From positions 1 to 23,829 of IMG/VR virus record IMGVR_UViG_3300033064_001545: 23,829 nt of DNA; one strand, written 5' to 3'. This stretch comes from a virus. The notes below the pieces were generated by a model. The model saw only the letters and a program-made list of their open reading frames with translations, was not told where the DNA came from and searched no databases. The position numbers and the translations under genes were made by a program. Positions 15,793 to 22,077 of this stretch are shown here, in pieces. The first letter of the stretch is position 1. Every line of letters starts with the position of its first letter.

Positions 15793-16302
15793 CTACGCAT
15801 CTAGGCCCAACAGGTATGCAGTAACGAATTCGCCGAGTTTACCGTCGAGCACCGCCTGCGCATCCACAACCTCAACACTGGTACGGTGGTCCTTGACCAT
15901 TGTGTACGGATGTAATACGTATGACCGTATCGGCGGATTGCTCTTGGGTACGTGTGGAATATCGCAGCAGTCGTCGATATCCGGCATTACACTAACTGCG
16001 GCAAAGCTCGTGTGTCGGCGCTTCGAAGCATCGAATGGCGATATCCTCACTAGGCGATGGACACCCGCCTCGCCATTGAGTTGACCATAGGCACCAAGAC
16101 CACGGACTGTAGCTACAACCAGGCGAATGCCAGGACCATCACCGCGAATTGCAGAACCCACTGTGAACTCATAGCCATTGATTTCGGCAAAATGCCGATA
16201 CATCCGCAGCAGTATTGCCGCCCAAGCGCACGCCTCGATGTTACCGCCCCCCGCATTCACCGACAGAACTGCTGACTTTTCATCCAGCACTAGTTTATAC
16301 AT
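15793..16302 (-). CDS. RF2-like protein lacking the GGQ domain
   Basis: The ATG at 16302 lies 4 nt after the upstream TGA with GAGG about 10 bases before it; the 169-aa product starts MYKLVLDEKSAVLSVNAGG. It aligns with bacterial release factor 2 from the start of domain 2: NAGGGNIEACAWAAILLRMY (16-35), GVHRLVRISPFD (80-91, containing the SPF stop-codon-recognition tripeptide at 88-90), RRHTSF (95-100). After MPDIDD the alignment jumps over about 110 residues of domain 3, including the GGQ loop, to a 13-residue linker, then resumes at IRSYVL (125-130), VKDHRT (136-141) and QAVLDG (149-154), the RF2 C-terminal region. Domain 1 is also absent. It should be able to read UGA/UAA but not hydrolyse peptidyl-tRNA. 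The frame is intact, so this looks like a maintained architecture rather than a decayed gene. Function is inferred. Confidence 0.88.
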   Translation of the reverse strand: MYKLVLDEKSAVLSVNAGGGNIEACAWAAILLRMYRHFAEINGYEFTVGSAIRGDGPGIRLVVATVRGLGAYGQLNGEAGVHRLVRISPFDASKRRHTSFAAVSVMPDIDDCCDIPHVPKSNPPIRSYVLHPYTMVKDHRTSVEVVDAQAVLDGKLGEFVTAYLLGLDA

Positions 16303-16306
16303 CTGC

Positions 16307-16942
16307 TCAGTCCTCGTGGACCTCCAGCTTCTTCTCATACTCCAGCCGCCCGCGTCGCGGCCAGCAGCCAATCGCGTTCCCCTCAAACGGGTACTCGTAC
16401 AATATCCAGTTAGCCCTGTCTTCCATATCGCCGTCGATGTCTTCCATCCCGCGCATTGTCAGTATGCCAGTAGCGCGCTCCCCCTCACGCGACCACTCTA
16501 TCGCCCAGACAATGACCTCCGCCGCCACATCAGTGCTTACCGTTTCTGGGCAACTAATCTCGACCTCGTCCATGTTTTCGGGATAGCGGTCATGTTTGTT
16601 GAGCATCATCAGCGGGATGGGCTTGGGTGGCCTCAACACTAGCAGGTAGGTCACAGCCCAGTCCCCCGCCTCCGCAATCTCTATGCCCACTATCTGCTCG
16701 GGCTCTGTCTCAAGCAGCGCCGCCGCAGTTAGCTTGCCGAGTTGCCCGTTGCGGAGTGTTGCTGATGGACTGAGTACGATTTCGGATAGCGCCCGCCCCT
16801 CCAGAATTGCCAAGGTGACTTCGCTGCGGTAGTCGAGCCAGCGTTGCGCGATAGCATCACGAGCAACCATTTCGGCGGCCCGCCAGACTAGCTGCCAGTT
16901 GAAGTGCTTGGTCTCAGACTTCGTCTCTGCCGCTGTTGTCAT
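16307..16942 (-). CDS. Hypothetical protein upstream of the RF2-like gene
   Basis: This 211-aa protein starts MTTAAETKSETKHFNWQLVW. The ATG overlaps the end of the preceding 51-aa gene by 29 nt; the AGGGG next to it is too close to be an ideal ribosome site, so translational coupling is likely. The N-terminal third looks helical (LVWRAAEMVARDAIAQRWLD). The centre contains IVGIEIAEAGDWAVTYLLVL, suggesting alternating strands. The C-terminus (NWILYEYPFEGNAIGCWPRRG) is aromatic. It ends in TGA 4 nt before the RF2-like start, so the two are probably co-translated. I recognise no family. Confidence 0.72.
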   Translation of the reverse strand: MTTAAETKSETKHFNWQLVWRAAEMVARDAIAQRWLDYRSEVTLAILEGRALSEIVLSPSATLRNGQLGKLTAAALLETEPEQIVGIEIAEAGDWAVTYLLVLRPPKPIPLMMLNKHDRYPENMDEVEISCPETVSTDVAAEVIVWAIEWSREGERATGILTMRGMEDIDGDMEDRANWILYEYPFEGNAIGCWPRRGRLEYEKKLEVHED

Positions 16943-17069
16943 CCCCTGTATCAGTCCATCTACCCAGCAACTGCTTTACAGTTCGCATAGTCTCAATTAG
17001 CTTTGTGTATTCATCAGTGGGTATCTGCCACAACACCCTTTCGCCCGAACAGATAGTAGCCATCATCAT
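16914..17069 (-). CDS. 51-aa protein sharing a module with a nearby gene
   Basis: This small gene starts with three consecutive ATG codons (MMMATICSGERVLWQI) that overlap the stop of the gene before it. Residues 6-36 (ICSGERVLW then VKQLLG) resemble the C-terminal part of the 133-aa protein at 17226-17627 (ICLGDEEVLRL then VKELLG). The tail is polar and acidic (TDTGDDNSGRDE). Its TGA stop lies inside the following gene. Overlap on both sides and the shared module support it as a real gene despite its size. Function is unknown. Confidence 0.72.
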   Translation of the reverse strand: MMMATICSGERVLWQIPTDEYTKLIETMRTVKQLLGRWTDTGDDNSGRDEV

Positions 17070-17272
17070 CACCGCCCTTGTTCCCATTCAAGTTGCTCTA
17101 TGCGCCTCGTCAAGCTCCTGATGCGGGCATCTATTAGCCGCAGGGCTGTTGACAGAGAGATTGCTGCCGTGGGGCTAAACTCTGCAAAACTATCAGCAAC
17201 ATCCTCCTCCGTACAACCGCCGTAGCTAAGTACCAGCTCCTCTGTTGACAGCACCTTCGTCTTTGCCATCAT
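17069..17272 (-). CDS. Small coiled-coil-like protein ending in triple UGA
   Basis: This 67-aa protein starts MMAKTKVLSTEELVLSYGG; the second ATG (17269) is an equally good start. GGGGCGAGG precedes it. The C-terminal 30 residues (LSTALRLIDARIRSLTRRIEQLEWEQGR) have a heptad-like pattern suited to a short coiled coil. Its frame ends in three consecutive TGA codons (17063-17071), while the next gene's three ATGs occupy the overlapping frame. It overlaps the preceding gene by 47 nt. Function is unknown. Confidence 0.7.
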   Translation of the reverse strand: MMAKTKVLSTEELVLSYGGCTEEDVADSFAEFSPTAAISLSTALRLIDARIRSLTRRIEQLEWEQGR

Positions 17273-17627
17273 CCTCGCCCCTTTTACTATCCTGCTCGCT
17301 GCCCTGTTCGTCAGTATTCTTACCCAACAACTCCTTCACCATTTCCAAGTCATCCATAGTCAGCCGCAACACCTCTTCATCACCCAGGCAGATAGCAATA
17401 TCCTGACCGGCGGGGAAGCTTATGTATGTAACGCCGAGGGGCTCATATACAGCATCCAGCCGCTGTTCCTCGGGACTGCGCTCAGGCCCTGCATTGCTTG
17501 CGGTAACAGTTAGGTCAATCTCGGAAGGACCGTACAACCCATACACGATGTCCGGCATATCGCCCTCATCCTTCTCCACCTCATGCACGATGTTCAGTAC
17601 ATTGCCATCATTCTTCTCCGCCATCAT
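17226..17627 (-). CDS. Acidic hypothetical protein with module shared by the 51-aa gene
   Basis: I start it at the double ATG 17627/17624 (MMAEKNDGNVLNIVHEVEKD), preceded by GGGGCGAGG; a longer open frame upstream has a low-complexity Arg-rich stretch and overlaps the previous gene heavily, so it is unlikely. The product is about 133 aa. Residues 35-110 carry a mixed region (PSEIDLTVTASNAG, YEPLGVTYISFPAGQDIAIC) followed by LGDEEVLRLTMDDLEMVKELLG, which resembles the downstream 51-aa protein. The tail is very acidic and polar. Function is unknown. Confidence 0.7.
   Translation of the reverse strand: MMAEKNDGNVLNIVHEVEKDEGDMPDIVYGLYGPSEIDLTVTASNAGPERSPEEQRLDAVYEPLGVTYISFPAGQDIAICLGDEEVLRLTMDDLEMVKELLGKNTDEQGSEQDSKRGEDDGKDEGAVNRGAGT
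17265..17281 (-). promoter_or_regulatory. Repeated translation-initiation cassette, copy 1
   Basis: The minus-strand sequence GGGGCGAGGATGATGGC occurs identically at this site and at 17620-17636, each serving as ribosome site plus double ATG start within the overlap of two small genes. The identity suggests a duplicated start cassette. Confidence 0.75.
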
Positions 17628-17901
17628 CCTCGCCCCCGTTGTCGCCCTTGGCTTCCTCGGCGCTTGCAATGACCTTCCGGTTCTCTGGCGCAACCCTCTT
17701 CGACGCCGTTGCGGGAGCGGCGCGCAACCGAATAGTCTGCGCCAGGACAAATGCGTCCATGTCCTCCCAAGTAGTGGGGTCGGCACGCAGTATATCAGCC
17801 TCGCCATCGCTTACTGTAACGCAATCGCCCTCCGCGACATCCGGCGACCCTATCACACCATCCGGCAACTTTGCATCCTTCTTAGCTCGGAACCTCGGCA
17901 T
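17608..17901 (-). CDS. Small protein paralogous to the end of its upstream neighbour
   Basis: I start it at ATG 17901 (MPRFRAKKDAKLPDGVIG), with GGAG seven bases upstream; a longer version from 17955 lies in the upstream gene. The product is about 97 aa. Residues 3-49 align with residues around 115-160 of the neighbour: FRAKKDAKLPDGVIG against FKAMCDAYLPHGVEG, and EADILRADPTTWEDMD against EAEIMRADADNWEEMD. It overlaps neighbours on both sides and ends in TGA. The C-terminal tail is acidic (GGEDDGGEE). Function is unknown. Confidence 0.72.
   Translation of the reverse strand: MPRFRAKKDAKLPDGVIGSPDVAEGDCVTVSDGEADILRADPTTWEDMDAFVLAQTIRLRAAPATASKRVAPENRKVIASAEEAKGDNGGEDDGGEE
17620..17636 (-). 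promoter_or_regulatory. Repeated translation-initiation cassette, copy 2
   Basis: This is the second copy of the 17-nt cassette GGGGCGAGGATGATGGC (first copy at 17265-17281). Here it starts the 133-aa protein inside the end of the 97-aa gene. Confidence 0.75.
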
Positions 17902-18400
17902 CGGCTTGCTCCATTTCGATTTGGGCCTCGTCCATCTCTTCCCAGTTGTCGGCATCGGCGCGCATTATCTCAGCCTCGCTAGCGGTGACGGTAACGTAGC
18001 CCTCCTCGTAAACGATAGTTGGGCCTTCAACGCCATGTGGTAAGTAGGCGTCACACATTGCCTTGAATGTTACCCCCACGTTACCAGTCTCCTGCTTGCG
18101 CTGAATGGCGGCCTTGGCAAACTTGGCTACCGCCGCCTCATCATCTTGCCAGTCCGCGTTCTCGATTGAAGCCGCTAGCAAGACAAGCGCGTTATCGAAT
18201 GTCGGCGCATTTGCCCGGATCACGTCGTACCTATATTGGTATTCGCGGTTGGGCCACAACTCCTTGCGTGCTACCGCAGTGACGCCGCCGCGCAATGTCA
18301 TGTTCTTCCCGTAGGTGATACCACTCTCCCATTCAATGACCAAGGCGCATCCGTGTGATTCGAGCTCCTGTAGTAACGCGATTAGCTTAGAGTGCTCCAT
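17882..18400 (-). CDS. Hypothetical protein with recurring RAD-x3-WEEMD module
   Basis: This 172-aa protein starts MEHSKLIALLQELESHGCAL with AAGGGG and AGGAAG upstream; its start overlaps the upstream glycosidase-like gene by 14 nt. The N-terminal part looks helical, with LVIEWESGITYG at 20-31. The middle (RYDVIRANAPTFDNALVLLAASIENADWQDD) is mixed. Near residues 115-160, FKAMCDAYLPHGVEGP and EAEIMRADADNWEEMD recur in the next gene. It ends in TAA inside that gene. No family is recognised; tandem paralogy within an overlapping array is the main feature. Confidence 0.72.
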   Translation of the reverse strand: MEHSKLIALLQELESHGCALVIEWESGITYGKNMTLRGGVTAVARKELWPNREYQYRYDVIRANAPTFDNALVLLAASIENADWQDDEAAVAKFAKAAIQRKQETGNVGVTFKAMCDAYLPHGVEGPTIVYEEGYVTVTASEAEIMRADADNWEEMDEAQIEMEQADAEVPS

Positions 18401-19580
18401 CTTCCTCCGCCCCTTTCTCTATCCGCGCAGCCTCCTCGTTGCTCCACGGCTTCAGGTCGAGCAACGGAACCTCAGGCTCATCGGCAGTCTCCATATCCGC
18501 AAACGCCGGCTTGCCCTCCCTGCCCTTGTGCGCCCATTCCTGTATCACATCATAGGTCGGCTTCTTCTTCCCGTCACTCGTCATCAGTCCGCAGAAGCCG
18601 CCCCAGTGTTTGGCAGCATTCAAGTCGGGGTCATGGTCAGATAGTTCGTGTACTATTACAACCTGAAACCCATGCCGCTCCATTATCTCAAGGTCGGTCT
18701 CATACCACTCCACGGCCTCTTCGCACGTAAGCTGCTGGACGCCCTCCTTGACTACGACGCTTTTTAGGTATTCCTTGAACTCCTCCGGTATATCTGGCGG
18801 TAGCGTCGGGTAGCCCCACTCAGTACAGGCAAAGGGTTGATTGGTGCCCGCCGCCTCAAGGTTCCTGCGGATTTCGGCGTATCCTCTTTCGGCCAAATCG
18901 GTAGCGCGGGCGCGGTCGCGGATGTGCATGAAGTACGGATGCCAATTGGCGACCTCGAAGCTCTCTGCCGCGCCCTCCTGCAACAGGCCGAGGATGAAGT
19001 TTATGTCCAAGTCCATCCCATAGCCGCCATTCCAGACGCGCGCCGACGGCATGACATCATGTATCGCTTCGTGAATAGCAGTCAGGATAGCCGGATATGC
19101 CTGGTGCTTGTCAAACATGCCTCGGCTTACCCAGGCGCAACGGTACTCGCCCCAGAACTCATAGTCCTCGCATAGGTCTTTGTGCAACTCGACGAATGCC
19201 CTGGCATTGTCGGCGAGCCGACCGTTTGCGATGGCCGAAGCAACCTCTTGATTGTGAATGATGATTTCTTGGATGCGTTCGGGGCTGTCGCCAGGTTGCT
19301 TCCCCAGCAGCTTGCCCTCCTCATTCAGCCGTACCTGCGCGTCAATAGCGATAGTGCTCAGGTACTCAACCGAACCGTGCATGTCTAGTACGCAACGCAG
19401 GCCGGCCTCGCGCGCCGCCTCAAGCCGTGGCCGCATATCATCAACACGCTGGTCCTCAATGATATTCGCCCCGATTTTAGTCCAACTGAAGCCAAGGTCC
19501 TTACAGTGCCCGGTATAATCATCTAGTTCCCGATATGGCCCGGAGTGTTCTTTGTTGAATGCGTGTATGCCGATTTCCAT
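18387..19580 (-). CDS. Clan GH-A-like TIM-barrel protein (putative glycosidase)
   Basis: I start it at ATG 19580 (MEIGIHAFNKEHSGPYREL), nine bases after AAAGGGGC; a TTG nine codons earlier is weaker. The product is 397 aa. Landmarks fit a clan A glycoside hydrolase barrel: LGFSWTKIG near 29-37, an acid/base candidate E145 in FWGEYRCAW, NWHPY at 212-216, and a nucleophile candidate E254 in CTEWGYPT. No signal peptide is seen, so it would be cytoplasmic or virion-delivered. It could act on host or capsule glycan or on phage or host sugar residues. Family number and substrate cannot be assigned by eye. Confidence 0.78.
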   Translation of the reverse strand: MEIGIHAFNKEHSGPYRELDDYTGHCKDLGFSWTKIGANIIEDQRVDDMRPRLEAAREAGLRCVLDMHGSVEYLSTIAIDAQVRLNEEGKLLGKQPGDSPERIQEIIIHNQEVASAIANGRLADNARAFVELHKDLCEDYEFWGEYRCAWVSRGMFDKHQAYPAILTAIHEAIHDVMPSARVWNGGYGMDLDINFILGLLQEGAAESFEVANWHPYFMHIRDRARATDLAERGYAEIRRNLEAAGTNQPFACTEWGYPTLPPDIPEEFKEYLKSVVVKEGVQQLTCEEAVEWYETDLEIMERHGFQVVIVHELSDHDPDLNAAKHWGGFCGLMTSDGKKKPTYDVIQEWAHKGREGKPAFADMETADEPEVPLLDLKPWSNEEAARIEKGAEEDGAL

Positions 19581-19618
19581 TGTCTCAGTGCCCCTTTGTA
19601 TTGTCAAAGTGCGCGGTG

Positions 19619-20428
19619 CTAGTCTGTACTCAAGTGCGCCGTCACTAAGCGCATCGCATGGACTACGTCTATCACTACCGCAAAGTCCGCTGCGGGCGAC
19701 GGGTACGAACCATAGCCGACAGAGAGGCCGACCGCCTGCGGCACGTGTTGCGAAATTGTATGTGCGTCTGACTGCTCGCCCTCTTCCGCCCAGGAATAGG
19801 CCAGGCCCAGCTCCCGCGAGAATATCATCAGGCGGTCAACGAACCAGTCCGAGGCAGTAGCGCGGCGGTTGTACACCGATACAATGTCCTGCTTGCCGGG
19901 CCGGTCGAGACACAAGCAGTAGTCCAAGCCTGCGAAGAAGTCCGCATCAACCGCCGTAGCTCCCCCGTTCTCGTTAGCCCGTTGTGCGCTCAGTAGCACA
20001 CGGAAGGGCAAGTTGGTGACTTCAGCCAATGCCAGGATTATCGCGATGCCACACTTGTCATCTGCGCCGATGCAAAGCGTCTCGCCGCCATCATCCTGGC
20101 CTTCGATTTGTAGCAACCCTTCCTTCTCCGGGAAGGCCAGTGCCGCTGAGTTCAACCGCGCCAATACCTCTACATCGCGCATCTGCTGAGCGGTGTCCAT
20201 GTGGGCGGCCAGCAGCGTTGCCTGTGCCCCCTCGTCACCGCGCGAGGCTAGTAGGTTACCATTGGCATCCTGCTCCGCCGTGAAGCCTGCGTCGGTAAGG
20301 GCAGTGCGACAGTAGAGCCGGACGCCCTTCTCCGCACCGCTCGGCGATGGTAGTAGGAATAGCTGCTTCAGGTGTTGCGTAATTGAGAGGTACTCATCTA
20401 GCCCCGACGACTGCACCCGTTCGCCCAT
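19619..20428 (-). CDS. M20/PepT-like zinc peptidase with altered catalytic residues
   Basis: This 269-aa protein starts MGERVQSSGLDEYLSITQHL after AGAGGGG, 10 bases upstream. It follows the PepT/M20 family: AAHMDT (75-79; zinc ligand H76, catalytic D78), GADDKCGIA (121-129; bridging D123), and a CLCLD ligand (D175). Deviations are clear. Where family members have an EE pair before the GA motif, this has NENGGA (152-157), so the catalytic base glutamate is Asn. The C-terminal HT/HS-x-E zinc site is replaced by SPAADF (244-249). It may be inactive, or have changed its function to peptide binding. The family is otherwise M20; a peptidase in a phage island is unusual. Confidence 0.8.
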   Translation of the reverse strand: MGERVQSSGLDEYLSITQHLKQLFLLPSPSGAEKGVRLYCRTALTDAGFTAEQDANGNLLASRGDEGAQATLLAAHMDTAQQMRDVEVLARLNSAALAFPEKEGLLQIEGQDDGGETLCIGADDKCGIAIILALAEVTNLPFRVLLSAQRANENGGATAVDADFFAGLDYCLCLDRPGKQDIVSVYNRRATASDWFVDRLMIFSRELGLAYSWAEEGEQSDAHTISQHVPQAVGLSVGYGSYPSPAADFAVVIDVVHAMRLVTAHLSTD

Positions 20429-20455
20429 GCCGGCATTGCCCCTCTTACCCCAGTA

Positions 20456-20743
20456 TTATAGGTCTTCGGGCTCCCATGAGCGGCAGCCGAAGGTTGATTT
20501 ACATAAGCCAACTGGAGCACCGGCCCTTGCACACCGGCCCCCGCTAACCCCAAACAGCCGCCTCTCCCAGAAGCGGCAGTGCTTGCATGTGCGCTGCGCA
20601 CGTTCAAGCTCAGCTGCATTTCCAGAGAACCCTATAATAGTTACCCCGCACGGATACCCAGTGTCACCGATGTCTATCGTTGCTTCCCTTGCCGAGCAGT
20701 CAACGCCATCTATCGTTACGGGAAACCTAGTGGGTATCGCCAT
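20456..20743 (-). CDS. Cys-rich small protein, possible zinc finger
   Basis: I start it at ATG 20743 (MAIPTRFPVTIDGVDCSA), placed after GAGAGGGGCGAGG; an in-frame GTG at 20761 would add six residues. The product is about 95 aa. Cysteines lie at CKHCRFWE (near 60), GRCAR, and GLCKSTFGCRSWE (near 80-90), a C-x2-C plus paired-C pattern that could bind zinc. It starts 17 nt after the previous stop. Such small Cys-rich proteins are frequent in phages and may bind DNA or protein; no family is assigned. Confidence 0.72.
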   Translation of the reverse strand: MAIPTRFPVTIDGVDCSAREATIDIGDTGYPCGVTIIGFSGNAAELERAQRTCKHCRFWERRLFGVSGGRCARAGAPVGLCKSTFGCRSWEPEDL

Positions 20744-20760
20744 TGCCCTCGCCCCTCTCA

Positions 20761-21027
20761 CTACGCCGGATACACCCTGCCCATACCCGTAGTATCGCGA
20801 GGGCCGTGGCGCGGCTTGACCTCTGGTGCCGCTTCCGTATTGACGACCTCCACCTGCGGCTCGTCAATCCACACTGGCTTATATACATCGCCATCCTCGC
20901 TCAACTCTTGCCTCTGTACGAGCACCTGCACGCAACCATACAGATACTCTGCGCGGGCGGTCACCTTGCCCTCATAGCCCGTGATGCTGTCCTGTACAAC
21001 CTGCCCTAGCTTTACTGTCTTTGCCAT
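20761..21027 (-). CDS. Small phage-associated protein with ITGYEG-YLYGCVQ motif
   Basis: This 88-aa protein starts MAKTVKLGQVVQDSITGYEG, six bases after AAAGGGGC. Its layout (KLGQVVQDSITGYEGK, then ARAEYLYGCVQVLVQ at 24-38, then a DVYKPVWIDEPQVEVV segment) matches a widespread short phage protein type that I remember as LGDxVxDxITGFxG-type proteins with a YLxGCxxxxVQ core. I cannot assign a name. The C-terminus is a Pro/Arg-rich tail. It ends in TAG. Confidence 0.75.
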   Translation of the reverse strand: MAKTVKLGQVVQDSITGYEGKVTARAEYLYGCVQVLVQRQELSEDGDVYKPVWIDEPQVEVVNTEAAPEVKPRHGPRDTTGMGRVYPA

Positions 21028-21052
21028 TGGACTGCCCCTTTCGTCTTACATT

Positions 21053-22075
21053 CTACCTCTTCGGCAGCAACTTGTCAAAGTCTATCGTCGGCTTCGTCGT
21101 CGTAGCCCCGCCCTGCGCAATCCACTCCTTGACCGGATAGCCCTCCCAGTCAAACTCCGCGCGGTACTTGTCAAGTCGCGCCTGCGTAGCGGTTAGGTGG
21201 TTGTAGTCTTTCACGCCCTCGCCATAAGCTATCAACTGTTCGCTCGGCTCAGGATTAGCCATGTCGCAACCGGCCTTCAGGTAGTCCTTCCAGCACCACG
21301 ACAAGCGCATACGCGGCTGCACTAGCCACGTCCATAGGCCGATGCTCCACCTGACCATCTCCGGCGTGCAGGGCGCGTGGGCTAGCTGCGTGTCGTATAC
21401 CCAAAACTCCTTCTTGCTTGCTTCGATGAGTCGCTTGCAACCGTGCATATCGCCGCCGATGATGATACTCACGCAGACAATATCGAGCAGCGGCACCATG
21501 TTCTTGATGTTCGGGTAGCAGACTGCGGTGCCGCAGCGTACCCCCTGGTCGTTGTTGCGATTCGTTAGCTCGCCAATGACTCTCTTCTCAGCACTAGTCA
21601 TCGGTTTGCCGCGACCGGGTTCGTCAATGTTGTAGGCTACAATCTCCGGCCATTGGTCGGGATACTTGGACATGCTCCGGGCGAGTTTAGTGAGGTAGGC
21701 CTTGCCAGCAAACTGTCCTTGTCCATGCCCTGGCAGCGGGTTCTTCTCAGCGGCCTTGACCTTCTCCCAGTCAGGTACGAGTTGCGCGAATGTTGCCTCC
21801 CCGATGTTGGCAAACGCAAAGACAGGGAATTGCGGGTCAAGCATTTCCTCCTCAATAGCTATGTCTATCTGGTCGCGGAACTCCTCGACCGTGCCATACT
21901 CAATGACAAACGTGTTCATCCCGTACTTCTTCATCAGCTTGACGTGTGCTCGCCAGTTCTGCACGCCGCCGATATGCGAACGGTAGGCATACGTTCCGAA
22001 ACCCGTCTGCGCCTGCGGAACCGTTGCGGCCAGTAGTACGAGTGCGGCTATGGCAAACGCCCTTAGCATTCTCAT
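21053..22075 (-). CDS. Secreted TIM-barrel-like glycoside hydrolase-type protein
   Basis: This 340-aa protein starts MRMLRAFAIAALVLLAATVP, a signal peptide likely cut after the QAQ at 21-23; it follows AAAGGGG ten bases upstream and lies 2 nt after the previous stop. Barrel-like landmarks are KYGMNTFVIEYG (50-61), FPVFAFANIGEA (83-94) and EIVAYNIDEPGRG (144-156) with a DEP motif at 151-153, as in many unclassified glycoside-hydrolase-like proteins. Other clues are Trp-rich stretches (RLSWCWKDYL). It is presumably exported by the host. Substrate and activity are unknown; it may instead be a non-catalytic carbohydrate-binding barrel. Confidence 0.75.
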   Translation of the reverse strand: MRMLRAFAIAALVLLAATVPQAQTGFGTYAYRSHIGGVQNWRAHVKLMKKYGMNTFVIEYGTVEEFRDQIDIAIEEEMLDPQFPVFAFANIGEATFAQLVPDWEKVKAAEKNPLPGHGQGQFAGKAYLTKLARSMSKYPDQWPEIVAYNIDEPGRGKPMTSAEKRVIGELTNRNNDQGVRCGTAVCYPNIKNMVPLLDIVCVSIIIGGDMHGCKRLIEASKKEFWVYDTQLAHAPCTPEMVRWSIGLWTWLVQPRMRLSWCWKDYLKAGCDMANPEPSEQLIAYGEGVKDYNHLTATQARLDKYRAEFDWEGYPVKEWIAQGGATTTKPTIDFDKLLPKR

Positions 22076-22077
22076 AA

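Noticed and set aside
17628-17807. A 60-residue N-terminal extension of the 133-aa protein
   Set aside because: The extension is Arg-rich, lies out of frame within the upstream gene, and a better ribosome site precedes the later double ATG.
19580-19607. TTGACA followed 17 nt later by GACAAT, a possible promoter
   Set aside because: The -10-like box overlaps the ATG of the glycosidase-like gene and matches only 4 of 6 positions; a leaderless start is unlikely given a good ribosome site.
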